From Megalobrama amblycephala (Eukaryota > Chordata > Actinopteri > Cypriniformes > Xenocyprididae): a stretch of 64,000 bases of DNA. This document shows positions 63,530-64,000 of the stretch, in pieces. The first letter of the stretch is position 1; each line of letters starts with the position of its first letter. Under the pieces are notes generated by a model. It was not told the DNA's origin and made no database searches. It was given only the letters and a program-made list of their open reading frames with translations. The stretch lies in assembly GCF_018812025.1 (NCBI RefSeq), contig NC_063062.1, forward strand, positions 36,842,728 to 36,906,727, written 5' to 3'. Made by a program: the position numbers and the translations under genes.

Positions 63530-64000
63530 TGGTTACACTTTATTTTAAGGTGTCCATGTTACAGTGTAATTATACATTTAATTACTGAAGTTTCAGCTCA
63601 AAATACCCCACAGATCATTTATTATAGCTTGTCAAATTTAAAGTACAACGTCTGATTTGCCCCTATTTGGGTTTGAGCAAAAACACGCCGTTTTTGTGTG
63701 TGTCCCTTTAAATGCAAATGAGCTGCTGCTCCCGCCCCCTTTCCAGAAGAGGGCGGAGCTTTAACAGCTCAACAACAACAAAGCTGGAGAATCTCACGCA
63801 GCCAAAATGAGGATTGTCAGTAACGGTGTTCAGCCTTACATTGTTCAAACCGGAGTCGACACTGATGGAGAGACTCAGGAAGAAGTTACAACTTTTAGAC
63901 GTTTCTGAATGGTTAGTGGATAAATTGATGTAGTTGCTGTGGAGTTGATTCAACTCATCCACTAGCATGTGCCGTCATGTTCATCTTTTGTGTTGAACTG
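63530..64000. repeat. Dispersed repeat at the window edge
   Basis: GAAGTTTCAGCTCAAAATAC then CCCACAGAT is shared with the B segment at about 23055 and its mirror at about 24345. GCTGCTGCTCCCGCCCCCTT recalls the GC-rich core there. It is cut by the window end. Confidence 0.55.

Overview
The window is vertebrate nuclear DNA from a teleost fish, most likely a cyprinid. It has multi-exon genes with GT-AG introns and proteins close to human MOB2, SUR1 (ABCC8) and SCAMP5. Intronic and intergenic DNA is AT-rich and dominated by terminal-inverted-repeat (foldback) elements, microsatellites and minisatellites of the kind common in cyprinid genomes. No viral, bacterial, CRISPR or rRNA sequence was seen. 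The cyprinid call rests on recognising repeat styles and is an inference.

Layout: (1) 1-3,130 holds the last coding exon and 3' UTR of mob2 on the + strand. (2) 6,451-46,410 holds a complete abcc8-like gene on the minus strand. I reconstructed it as 40 coding exons that stay in frame and give about 1,590 residues, from a tandem ATG at 46,410 to TAA at 6,522. (3) 51,260-60,800 holds a complete scamp5-like gene on the + strand, with one non-coding exon and six coding exons (230 residues). mob2 and abcc8 are tail-to-tail; abcc8 and scamp5 are head-to-head about 5 kb apart. (4) 60,800-64,000 is intergenic and made mostly of repeats.

Function: SUR1 is the regulatory ABC-protein subunit of ATP-sensitive K+ channels and pairs with Kir6.x. 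SCAMP5 is a four-span secretory-vesicle membrane protein. MOB2 binds NDR kinases. Apart from the link of SUR1 and SCAMP5 to regulated secretion, there is no sign that the three genes act together. The Kir6.2 gene (kcnj11), which lies just downstream of ABCC8 in mammals, is absent here; mob2 lies there instead.

The most unusual content is in the repeats: a 3.3-kb array of 61-bp units enclosed by terminal inverted repeats, with a roughly 615-bp higher-order period, and a short relative of it nested inside another element; three foldback elements nested one inside another upstream of scamp5; a 53-bp minisatellite split by a 1.8-kb element; a 3-kb TGAG-type array in the penultimate part of abcc8, with its own roughly 1.09-kb duplication; and an interleaved A-B-A'-B' inverted repeat in abcc8 intron 20. 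I found no evidence of a new multi-gene system.
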